Positions 1 to 5,159 are shown, counted from the stretch's first letter. The stretch is DNA of 5,662 bases from Kiritimatiellia bacterium (GCA_017413145.1 JAFPUX010000290.1:1-5662), one strand, 5' to 3'. Made by a program: numbers and translations. The notes: a model not told the origin generated them from the sequence alone.

Positions 1-42
1 GGGGGGGGACCCCGCCACGCGCCCGGATGCCGCGGGGGACGG

Positions 43-1764
43 CTACGCCTGGATGGCGTCGCGCATGGACTGCGTCTCGGCCTGGGAGACGGCCTGCATG
101 AGCTGGACGACGGCGTCGACGAGCGACTGGGCCTGGGTGAAGAGGTCCTTGGTCTGGTCGAGCTCCTCCTGCTTCTGCGTCTGCTCGGCCTCGGACTCCT
201 TCGTCTCGGCCTGCAGGTAGCTCGAGAGCCCCTGGACGAAGTTCTGCATCGCGTTGCCGATCGCGTTGATGATGCCCAGCTTGGCTTCGCCCGCCTGGAG
301 CGAACGCGTGGCCTCGATGTAGCCGATGTCGTCCGCGCGGCCCCGTTCGGCGGCGTCGACGGCCAGACCGGCGTTCTTGATGTCGGCGGCGCGGCCGGCG
401 TCGGTCCTGAAGCTGGGGTCGGCGAGCTTGTCGTAGGCGTAGGCGCGGGCGTATTTGAGCTTGTCGGAGGCGAGCTGCAGGTTCTTCTCGATCCGGGCCG
501 CTTCGGCCTTGGGCGTGTCCTTCGTGATGCCGTTGGAGTCGCGCAGGGCGGCGTCGTATTCGTCCTGGTAGCGCTGCAGGTCGGCCTTGACGTCCTCGCG
601 GAACTGCGTCTTGAGGTCGGCGAGTTTCGTGCTCGCGTCGTGCATGTTGGTCTGGCACTCGGCCGCGAGTTTCTGGCGGCCGGCCGCGACCTCCTGGACG
701 ATCGTTTCCCGGTCGCCGAGGCCCTGTCGCAGTTCGAGCAGTTCGCGCGTCTCGGCCTGGGTGCGGCCCGGCTTGGCGTCGAGCTCGTTGATCCGGGCCT
801 GCTTCTGGTCGAACGCGGCGAGTTTGGCCTGGGCCTTCGCCATGTCCGAGTCCGGGGGGACGTCGCCGGGCTGGAGCTCGGCCGCCGGATTCGCGAGACG
901 CTGGAACTTCTCGCCTTCGCTGTTGAGCCGGAGCTCGGCGGCCCTGAACTTGGAGCCGGTCGAGGTGCTCTTCTCGAATCCCTGGGAGACTTCCTGGGAG
1001 ATGGTCCGGTTCGCCACGCCGGATTCCTTGTTGCCGACTTCGTTCGTCACCTTGGTCAGCTGCGCCTGGGCGTGCTGCTGGGTGTCCGCGGCCTTCATCA
1101 TCGAGAGGTTCTCCCGGGCGGAGGAGACGCCGGTGGAGTCGAGCGTGCCGAGCTGCTCCTTGAAGGCGGAGGTCTGGCTCTTGAGCGCGAAGAGCGAGAA
1201 GCCCACCTGGACGGCGCAGCAGACGATGCTGCCGATCATGCCGGCGAGGGCGGCGCTGCGCTGCTCCGAGGCCTGGTCCTGGATGCTCTTCTGGATCTGC
1301 TGGCTCTGGGCGTTGCGCAGCTCGCGGGTGGCGTCGCGCTGCTTCTGGCCGATTTCGACCATCAGCGCCATGAGCTTGTAGAGGTCGAACATCACGGCCT
1401 TGGAGCCGCCCTTCGCGGCCGTCGCGGAAAGGCTGGGGGCCGCGGCGGCGAGCGTCTGGGAGAGGGCCAGGTGGACGGCCTTGATGTCCGCTTCGCTGAG
1501 TCCGAGCGAGGAGTCGCCCGCGAGTTTGGCGCACAGCGTGTCGATGGCGGCCTGGTCGACCGTGGCGGGAAGGTCGAGGTCGTCCGGAATCGGGAACGTG
1601 ACCGTCTTCTCGACGCCGTCGGTCCGCGTGGTGATCGTGACGTTCTGGCCGTTGGTGACGCCGCCCGTGATCTGGGTTTCGGCCGACTTGGTGGCGGCGT
1701 CGAGCTTGCCCAGAAGGGTGGACCAGTCGATGCTGGCGTTGTTGGTGGTGGCTTGGACGCTCAT
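43..1764 (-). CDS. sctB: T3SS minor translocator, YopD/SipC/IpaC/EspB-like, unusually long (573 aa)
   Basis: This is the likely second pore component. It has a polar, Thr/Ser-rich N-terminus (1-70). A helix with MFDLYKLMALMVEIGQKQRD (125-144) and Gln/Arg-rich continuation (to 170) follows. One hydrophobic segment is seen, AALAGMIGSIVCCAVQVGFS (171-190) extending to about 195, as expected for the single membrane segment of YopD/SipC proteins. The C-terminus (about 493-573) contains GNAMQNFVQGLSSYLQAETK (503-522), SEAEQTQKQEELDQ and a final helix with SLVDAVVQLMQAVSQAETQS (547-566). This resembles the C-terminal amphipathic/coiled-coil end of IpaC/EspB-type proteins. Family members are usually about 300-420 aa. 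The extra length lies at about 200-490, a charged helical region with no hydrophobic stretch. The start is supported by GGAG at 1771-1774 with a 6-base spacer. It is the last gene visible; only 42 bases follow its TAG. Coding is certain, and the translocator role is strong from context and layout. Confidence 0.85.
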   Translation of the reverse strand: MSVQATTNNASIDWSTLLGKLDAATKSAETQITGGVTNGQNVTITTRTDGVEKTVTFPIPDDLDLPATVDQAAIDTLCAKLAGDSSLGLSEADIKAVHLALSQTLAAAAPSLSATAAKGGSKAVMFDLYKLMALMVEIGQKQRDATRELRNAQSQQIQKSIQDQASEQRSAALAGMIGSIVCCAVQVGFSLFALKSQTSAFKEQLGTLDSTGVSSARENLSMMKAADTQQHAQAQLTKVTNEVGNKESGVANRTISQEVSQGFEKSTSTGSKFRAAELRLNSEGEKFQRLANPAAELQPGDVPPDSDMAKAQAKLAAFDQKQARINELDAKPGRTQAETRELLELRQGLGDRETIVQEVAAGRQKLAAECQTNMHDASTKLADLKTQFREDVKADLQRYQDEYDAALRDSNGITKDTPKAEAARIEKNLQLASDKLKYARAYAYDKLADPSFRTDAGRAADIKNAGLAVDAAERGRADDIGYIEATRSLQAGEAKLGIINAIGNAMQNFVQGLSSYLQAETKESEAEQTQKQEELDQTKDLFTQAQSLVDAVVQLMQAVSQAETQSMRDAIQA

Positions 1765-1770
1765 GGCGTG

Positions 1771-1774
1771 CTCC
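1771..1774 (-). promoter_or_regulatory. Shine-Dalgarno site of the YopD-like gene
   Basis: GGAG on the coding strand with a 6-base spacer supports the ATG at 1764. Confidence 0.6.
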
Positions 1775-1779
1775 GTTTG

Positions 1780-1827
1780 TTTGGTGGTTCGGTGGTCGGG
1801 TGGTTCGGTGGTTGGACCGTTGGTTCG
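1780..1827 (-). repeat. Degenerate octanucleotide array in the gap before the YopD-like gene
   Basis: Four good units on the plus strand (TTTGGTGG, TTCGGTGG, TCGGGTGG, TTCGGTGG), followed by two degenerate ones (TTGGACCG, TTGGTTCG). The array ends 15 bases before the ATG at 1764, with the GGAG Shine-Dalgarno site in between. Confidence 0.85.
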
Positions 1828-1829
1828 TT

Positions 1830-1863
1830 GCCCTGGTTACACGGAACCGCCTTCGTTGGTTAC
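1830..1863 (-). promoter_or_regulatory. Conserved intergenic block, ECF-promoter-like, upstream of the YopD-like gene
   Basis: The coding strand reads GTAACC, 14 bases, then CGTGTAACCAGGGC. The CGTGTA-N3-AGGKC core is shared with the copies at 3111-3124 and 4768-4781. The T-run found in the other two copies is absent here. Unlike those copies, this one is well separated from any coding sequence, which argues against simple codon conservation. Confidence 0.4.
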
Positions 1864-1885
1864 ATCTTTTTTCCTAGGCTTTCTC

Positions 1886-1955
1886 CCGCCGCGCCGCTCG
1901 CGGCGGACGACGGACGCCGCCGGCGGCAGGGCCGCGCGGCGGCATCCTCGCGGCG
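1886..1955 (-). other. GC-rich cluster of three palindromes after the YopB-like gene
   Basis: This stretch follows the TAG of the YopB-like gene directly. It holds GCCGCGCGGC (1931-1940), GCCGCCGGCGGC (1916-1927) and a 6-bp stem CGCCGC/GCGGCG (1892-1905). In the transcript these would form very stable hairpins. The sequence that follows is A-rich (AGAAAGCCTAGGAAAAAAG), not a U-run, so it does not look like an intrinsic terminator. It may protect the upstream message end or lower expression of the next gene. Confidence 0.5.
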
Positions 1956-3020
1956 CTAGGCCATCTGGCCCAGCTGGGACGCGATTTCGTCGATCGTGTT
2001 CGTCTCCGAGGAGAGCAGCTCCGCGATCTGGCCCACGAGGCTCTGGATCTGCTGGAGGATCTGCTCGAGTTCCTCCTCGGCCTCGTCCAGCTGCTGCTGG
2101 ATCATCTTGAGATACTTCTCGGTCTCCGTGACGTCGGCCTGCGACATGCCGGACTTGTAGCCCAGGTAGGCGCCCACGCCGCCGCTCACGGTGGAAATCG
2201 CGCCGAGGACGCCGGTGCCGATCTTGAGGCCCTTGGAGATGATCTCGCCCGAGGCCTGGATCGCCTTGGCGAGGGCGTTCGTCGCGTTGCCCGCCGTCGC
2301 CGCGCCGGCGCCGGCCAGGCCCGCGCCGCACGAGGCGGCGACGATCACGAGCGTGACGATGACCTGCGCGAGGATCTGGGCCGCCATCTTGCTGCATCCC
2401 GCTTTCTGTAGCGCATCCGCCAATCCGCCCACGATTTTGTCCATCACGCCGGTCTCGTTCATGATCTGGGCGCCGAGCGCGATGCCCGCGCCGATGACGG
2501 CGCCCACGGCGATGCCGCCGGTGGCGACGCACGCGATGACGGCGCCGAGGATCGCCAGGCCCGTGAGGAGCCAGCCGAAGACCTTGTTGGCCGTGCGGGA
2601 CTTGGCCGCCTCGTCCATGTCCTTGAGGGACTTGTCCATCTTGGACATGCGGTCCTTGAACTGGGTTTCGAGCTGGCCCTTGAGCGAGTCGATGCGGGTC
2701 TTGGCCGACTCGGCCTGCTCCTTGGAGTTCTCGAGCTGCAGGTAGGCGATGAGTTTCTCGAGGTCGATCTCCTTGGCCCGGGCGTCGTCCGGGTTGTCCA
2801 GGACGGGGACGCCGTTGGCGCCGTTCACGTTGCCGGCTTCGCCCCGGTCGGGCGTGGCGGGGGCGGAGACGTTGACGCTGCGGTTGCCGAGCAGGGATGC
2901 GACGTTCTTGATCTGCTGGGTGGCGTCCTCGGAAAGGCCGAGGCCGTTGGCGAGCTGGGCCGCGAAATCGACGTTGGGCGTCGTCCGGGCGGTGGCGGGA
3001 TTTGCGATTGGATCGGGCAT
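1956..3020 (-). CDS. sctE: T3SS major translocator, YopB/SipB/IpaB-like (SseC family), 354 aa
   Basis: This is the larger hydrophobic pore subunit inserted into the host membrane by the T3SS. A polar N-terminus (1-80) is followed by a charged helical, probably coiled-coil region (about 82-143). Then comes KVFGWLLTGLAILGAVIACV (146-165), running into a Gly/Ala-rich hydrophobic hairpin to about 187. A second hydrophobic segment lies at 213-243 (starting AAQILAQVIVTLVIVAA), and a third Gly-rich one at about 266-288. A C-terminal coiled coil (296-340, many Gln/Glu/Leu) ends the protein. The KVFGW entry into the first membrane segment, the glycine-rich spacing and the GVMDKIVGGL linker (191-200) are typical of SseC/YopB proteins. 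Length is near that of YopB (about 400). The start at 3020 is supported by a good Shine-Dalgarno site (GGGAGG at 3027-3032, 6-base spacer). The frame remains open far upstream through the octamer array and across the chaperone gene, but that is a high-GC artefact. Chaperone upstream and second translocator downstream support the role. Confidence 0.9.
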   Translation of the reverse strand: MPDPIANPATARTTPNVDFAAQLANGLGLSEDATQQIKNVASLLGNRSVNVSAPATPDRGEAGNVNGANGVPVLDNPDDARAKEIDLEKLIAYLQLENSKEQAESAKTRIDSLKGQLETQFKDRMSKMDKSLKDMDEAAKSRTANKVFGWLLTGLAILGAVIACVATGGIAVGAVIGAGIALGAQIMNETGVMDKIVGGLADALQKAGCSKMAAQILAQVIVTLVIVAASCGAGLAGAGAATAGNATNALAKAIQASGEIISKGLKIGTGVLGAISTVSGGVGAYLGYKSGMSQADVTETEKYLKMIQQQLDEAEEELEQILQQIQSLVGQIAELLSSETNTIDEIASQLGQMA

Positions 3021-3026
3021 GGTTTG

Positions 3027-3032
3027 CCTCCC
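3027..3032 (-). promoter_or_regulatory. Shine-Dalgarno site of the YopB-like gene
   Basis: GGGAGG on the coding strand with a 6-base spacer fixes the start at 3020 rather than further upstream in the open frame. Confidence 0.75.
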
Positions 3033-3036
3033 GGGG

Positions 3037-3100
3037 TTTGGTGGTTTGGTGGTTCGGTGGTTGGGTGGTTCGAAGGTCCGAAAGTTCGAAGGTCCGGACT
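3037..3100 (-). repeat. Degenerate octanucleotide array in the gap before the YopB-like gene
   Basis: Eight units with an 8-base period on the plus strand: TTTGGTGG, TTTGGTGG, TTCGGTGG, TTGGGTGG, then TTCGAAGG, TCCGAAAG, TTCGAAGG, TCCGGACT. The distal half is a different subtype forming a 16-base direct duplication (3069-3084 and 3085-3100, differing only in the last four bases). It contains TTCGAA twice and TCCGGA. The array ends 16 bases before the ATG, leaving room for the Shine-Dalgarno site. Confidence 0.9.
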
Positions 3101-3110
3101 TGCGTGCTTC

Positions 3111-3142
3111 GACCTCAATACACGGATGCCGGAAAAAGGTTA
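3111..3142 (-). promoter_or_regulatory. Conserved intergenic block, ECF-promoter-like, upstream of the YopB-like gene
   Basis: The coding strand reads TAACCTTTTTC, seven bases, then CGTGTATTGAGGTC. The AACCTTTTTC part and its 13-base distance to CGTGTA are identical to the copy at 4768-4799. The chaperone stop codon TAA forms the first bases of the block. It could be an internal promoter of the operon or a conserved RNA processing or pairing site. Confidence 0.4.
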
Positions 3143-3151
3143 CTTCTCCGG
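3129..3151 (-). other. Possible hairpin around the chaperone stop codon
   Basis: The transcript can fold CCGGAGAAG against CUUUUUCCGG (five Watson-Crick pairs, then mixed GU/AU pairs), with the UAA stop at the loop. It overlaps the conserved AACCTTTTTC block. No U-run follows, so termination is unlikely. Confidence 0.3.
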
Positions 3152-3652
3152 ATCGGGCTTGGCCGCTTCGGCGAACGCCTCCTCGCCGACGAGCTTGCGC
3201 AGTTCGGCGGCCTTGGCGCGGTATTCGCGGCCGATTGCCGTCGTTTCGGGCGGGCAGTACTTGTCGAGCGCGTAGAGGGCGGAGGCGGCGTTCACCTTGT
3301 CGCCGAGCGCGAGGAAGCACTCCGCGGCGTGGAACTGCGGCTTGGGGTTGGAGAGGTCGAGGAACGAGGCGTAACCGTAGGACGCGATCGCGCCCTGGTA
3401 GTCCTTGCGGACCTGCTGGATCGCGCCGACGCCCATCCAGTATTTGGGCTCGAGGTGGTCGAAGAGGACGAGGAAGCGGAAAATCTTCTCCGCGTCGTCG
3501 TAGCGGCCGGTGCGGTACATGTTGAAGCCGACGGAGTAGACGGCCTCCATCTCGGCGGGGGTGATCCCCCGGAGTTCGCGCATCGTGGCGAACCCTTCGG
3601 AGAACTTCTTGGCGGCTTCCTTGATCTGGTCTTCGTTGATTTCGGTGCTCAT
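3140..3652 (-). CDS. sycD: T3SS translocator chaperone, LcrH/SycD/SicA class (170 aa)
   Basis: This is a class II T3SS chaperone, a cytoplasmic all-helical TPR protein that binds the two hydrophobic translocators and keeps them from aggregating. After an N-terminal helix (about 5-30) come three TPR-like repeats at about 36-69, 70-103 and 104-137. Hallmark stretches match LcrH: YSVGFNMYRTGRYDDAEKIF (39-58), FDHLEP (64-69), GVGAIQQ (74-80), AIASYGYA (88-95) and FHAAECFLALGD (107-118). These correspond to FNQYQSGKYEDAHKVF, LDHYD, GLGACRQ, AIHSYSYG and FHAAECLLQKGE in Yersinia LcrH. Length is typical of the class (about 160-170). It sits directly upstream of the YopB- and YopD-like genes, its expected clients, as in lcrH-yopB-yopD. 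The ATG at 3652 has no Shine-Dalgarno site: the 30 bases upstream are almost pure C and A from an octamer array, which could pair with an inverted copy near 3778-3800. The UAA stop lies in the loop of a possible hairpin (3129-3151). Confidence 0.95.
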   Translation of the reverse strand: MSTEINEDQIKEAAKKFSEGFATMRELRGITPAEMEAVYSVGFNMYRTGRYDDAEKIFRFLVLFDHLEPKYWMGVGAIQQVRKDYQGAIASYGYASFLDLSNPKPQFHAAECFLALGDKVNAASALYALDKYCPPETTAIGREYRAKAAELRKLVGEEAFAEAAKPDPEK

Positions 3653-3658
3653 GGCGGG

Positions 3659-3754
3659 TTTGGTGGTTTGGTAGTTGGGTGGTTAGGTGGTTTGGTGGTT
3701 TGGTAGTTAGGTGGTGAGGTGGTGAGGTGGTTGGATGGTCGGGTCGTTCGAGTG
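3659..3754 (-). repeat. Degenerate octanucleotide array in the gap before the chaperone gene
   Basis: Twelve units with an exact 8-base period on the plus strand, mostly TTTGGTGG, TTTGGTAG, TTGGGTGG, TTAGGTGG and TGAGGTGG, decaying to TTGGATGG, TCGGGTCG and TTCGAGTG at the distal end. This is the longest array in the window. Its proximal end is only 6 bases from the chaperone ATG. In mRNA it reads as repeated CCACCAAA-type units, rich in A and C. Confidence 0.9.
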
Positions 3755-3770
3755 GGGTGGGGCAGGCGGA

Positions 3771-3810
3771 CAAACCGCCAAACCACCCAACCACCAAACC
3801 GTCAAACCAG
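3771..3810 (-). repeat. Inverted octanucleotide array spanning the stop codon of the coiled-coil gene
   Basis: Five 8-base units in the opposite orientation to the neighbouring array: CAAACCGC, CAAACCAC, CCAACCAC, CAAACCGT, CAAACCAG on the plus strand. The last two units include the final codons and TGA stop of the 303-residue gene (CTG GTT TGA). Bases 3778-3800 can pair with 3665-3687 at 21 of 23 positions, so the transcript could form a long stem with a loop of about 90 bases. Confidence 0.85.
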
Positions 3811-4713
3811 GAGCGTCCGGTTGTCCTCGACGGTGCGGCGGACGTCCTCGTCCATGCGGTCGAGGGATTCGCGGATGATGTTGAGCGGGTCGTTGGCGAT
3901 CGCCTTCGCCTCCGCCTTGTCGCGGTCGGACTGCGATTCGCGCGGCTCGGGCGCGGCGCCGTCGGCGGCGTCGGCGCGGAGGGCCGCGGCGATGGAGGCG
4001 AGCGCCTTGTCGCCGACGGCGGCGGCGCAGTCCGAAATCTTCTTCTCGATGCCGGAAATCTGCGATTTGATGTCCGCGATGTCCTGCTTGGCCGATTCGA
4101 CGGAGCCCTTCGCGGCGTCGAGTTCGGTCCGGGCCTTGGAAAGGCTTTCCCGCAAGGCGGCGAGCGCGGCCTCGGACTTGGCGAGGGCGGCCTCGGCCGC
4201 TTGGACCTTGGCGTCGTCCGCGGAACGGGTCTTCTTGAGTTCCGCGACCTGCTTGCGGTGCTCCTCGCCGTCCTTGATCGCGTTTTCGACCGCGGTCTTG
4301 AGCGCTTCGATCTGCACCTCGAGCGCGGCGACACGGGCTTCCGACGAAGATTTGCCGGTCTCCTTTTCCTTCAGGAGGTCCGTGAGTTCGTCGAGCTGGC
4401 CCTGGAGGACCTCGATCTGCGCGAGGGCGTTCTTCTGGTTCTCGGTGATCTGGACGTTCAGCGCCTTGAGGACGGTGAGGACGACCGCGATGCGGAGCTT
4501 GGCCGTGGCGAGACGGGCGTCGTCGGTTTCGCCCTTCACCTTGGCGACGAGCTTGTCGAGCTGCGTTCCGTTGACGGAGACTTTGACGGACGGGCCGCCG
4601 AGGACGGCGGCGGACGAGCTCTGCTGCGCGCCGGCGTTGGCGACTTCCTTCTGCTCGCCGGCCTGGACGAGCGGACGGTTGGCGGGGGCGAACTGGATGG
4701 ATTCGGTGGGCAT
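3802..4713 (-). CDS. Coiled-coil T3SS secreted protein, candidate needle-tip (LcrV-position) protein (303 aa)
   Basis: I do not recognise a specific family. The N-terminus (1-45) is polar and rich in Ser, Ala and Gln with no Sec signal, as is common in T3SS substrates. A short amphipathic/hydrophobic stretch lies at about 73-88 (LRIAVVLTVLKALNV). It is followed by a long Ala/Lys/Glu-rich region with heptad character (about 90-230), consistent with a coiled coil. A low-complexity Ala/Asp/Pro segment follows (245-262), then a helical tail containing NIIRESLDRMDEDV (278-291). There is no membrane-spanning segment long enough for a translocator. Its place between the LcrG-like and LcrH-like genes is that of LcrV/PcrV, and its size (LcrV is 326 aa) and two-helix coiled-coil character fit, but I see no residue-level match. 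It could instead be a filament (EspA-like) protein or an effector. The start at 4713 lacks a Shine-Dalgarno site and is preceded by an octamer array. The stop codon lies inside an inverted octamer array. Confidence 0.6.
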   Translation of the reverse strand: MPTESIQFAPANRPLVQAGEQKEVANAGAQQSSSAAVLGGPSVKVSVNGTQLDKLVAKVKGETDDARLATAKLRIAVVLTVLKALNVQITENQKNALAQIEVLQGQLDELTDLLKEKETGKSSSEARVAALEVQIEALKTAVENAIKDGEEHRKQVAELKKTRSADDAKVQAAEAALAKSEAALAALRESLSKARTELDAAKGSVESAKQDIADIKSQISGIEKKISDCAAAVGDKALASIAAALRADAADGAAPEPRESQSDRDKAEAKAIANDPLNIIRESLDRMDEDVRRTVEDNRTLLV

Positions 4714-4720
4714 GGCTTCG

Positions 4721-4768
4721 TTGGGTGGTGGGGTGGGTGGGGGGGTGGGTGGTTGGGTGGTTCGACCG
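4721..4768 (-). repeat. Degenerate octanucleotide array in the gap before the tip-like gene
   Basis: Six consecutive 8-base units on the plus strand: TTGGGTGG, TGGGGTGG, GTGGGGGG, GTGGGTGG, TTGGGTGG, TTCGACCG. The mRNA is C-rich. The array fills most of the 68-base gap and ends 7 bases before the start at 4713. The plus (template) strand carries many runs of three or more G between 4723 and 4760, the best G-quadruplex candidate in the window. Confidence 0.85.
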
Positions 4769-4799
4769 CCCTACTTACACGCTAGAGCGAAAAAGGTTT
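4768..4799 (-). promoter_or_regulatory. Conserved intergenic block, ECF-promoter-like, upstream of the tip-like gene
   Basis: The coding strand reads AACCTTTTTC, seven bases, then CGTGTAAGTAGGGC. The same arrangement occurs in two other gaps. AACC followed 13 bases later by CGTGTA recalls the AAC and CGT elements of ECF sigma promoters, though the spacing is 2-3 bases short of common ECF classes. The block overlaps the end of the LcrG-like gene, whose TAG lies between AACC and CGTGTA. Confidence 0.4.
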
Positions 4800-5159
4800 C
4801 ATCATCATGCCGAATTTCTTCTGGCGGTTCTCCAGGTCGCCCTGGGAGTCGGCGAGGGGGACGTTGGGCGCGGCGGGGATGCCGACGGGGGCGGGGGCGT
4901 CCGGATCGGGGACGGGGTCGTCGCCGGTGTCGTCCAGCGGCGGCAGGCCGCGGCGCTTGAGCTCTTCGTTGACGGCGAGCTTCTGCTCCTTGGTGAAGCG
5001 CATCGCCAGCACCTGTTCGCGGGTGAGCCCCTGCGATTCGAGCAGGCGGTCCGTCTCCTGCATCCGGAGTTCGGTCTGCTGGATCAGCGCCTCGGAGTCC
5101 GCGATGGTCTTGCGGATCCGGGCGAGGTATTCGTCGAGCTCTTTGTCGGGGTCTTTCAT
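4782..5159 (-). CDS. Small LcrG-like T3SS regulator/chaperone candidate (125 aa)
   Basis: The start is the ATG at 5159, which overlaps the upstream stop as ATGA. A longer reading from 5219 would add 20 residues inside the upstream gene and is less likely. The protein has a charged N-terminal helix (about 1-43), a GLTREQV turn (44-50), a second helix ending in EELKRRG (65-71), a proline/aspartate-rich linker (72-103) and a basic, methionine-rich tail (GMMMKPF, 117-123). From memory, Yersinia LcrG has the same layout: a helix containing IADS, a GLTPEAV turn, a helix with DEIKRQ, a proline-rich stretch and an MM-containing basic tail. IADS (19-22) and the GLT turn match. LcrG is a cytoplasmic binder of the tip protein LcrV and blocks early secretion. 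Position directly upstream of the tip-like and LcrH-like genes agrees with lcrG-lcrV-lcrH-yopB-yopD. The linker is longer than in LcrG (about 95 aa). No clear Shine-Dalgarno site precedes the start. Coding is near certain; the LcrG assignment is moderate. Confidence 0.7.
   Translation of the reverse strand: MKDPDKELDEYLARIRKTIADSEALIQQTELRMQETDRLLESQGLTREQVLAMRFTKEQKLAVNEELKRRGLPPLDDTGDDPVPDPDAPAPVGIPAAPNVPLADSQGDLENRQKKFGMMMKPFSL

Noticed and set aside
1..42. Possible terminator after the YopD-like gene (CCCCGC at 32-37 against GCGGGG at 10-15 on the coding strand)
   Set aside because: The stem is only six pairs with a long loop and is followed by a C-run, not a U-run. Too little sequence is visible to judge.
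640..1959. Long plus-strand open frames opposite the YopD-like gene (also 587-1381 and 1400-2110)
   Set aside because: They are Gly/Leu/Arg- or Ser/Arg-rich mirror images of a convincing minus-strand gene, a usual effect of high GC. They have no recognisable domain and run into the octamer array.
1837..2532. Arg/Gly-rich 231-residue minus-strand frame overlapping the YopB-like gene
   Set aside because: It is an alternative frame of the Gly/Ala-rich hydrophobic region, with composition typical of frame-shifted GC-rich DNA.
3659..3754. CRISPR array
   Set aside because: The unit is 8 bases with no spacers, so this is a simple degenerate tandem repeat.
1956..4334. A 792-residue minus-strand reading ending with the YopB-like protein
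   Set aside because: Its first half is out of frame through the 303-residue and chaperone genes and gives Arg/Pro/Thr-rich text with PPNHQT-like repeats, which is the octamer array translated. The YopB-like gene has its own Shine-Dalgarno site and ATG at 3020.
3719..4960. Plus-strand open frames opposite the tip-like and LcrG-like genes (also 3727-4785, 4725-5237, 4807-5208)
   Set aside because: They begin inside the G-rich octamer arrays, have low-complexity composition and show no domain. The minus strand carries the structured proteins.
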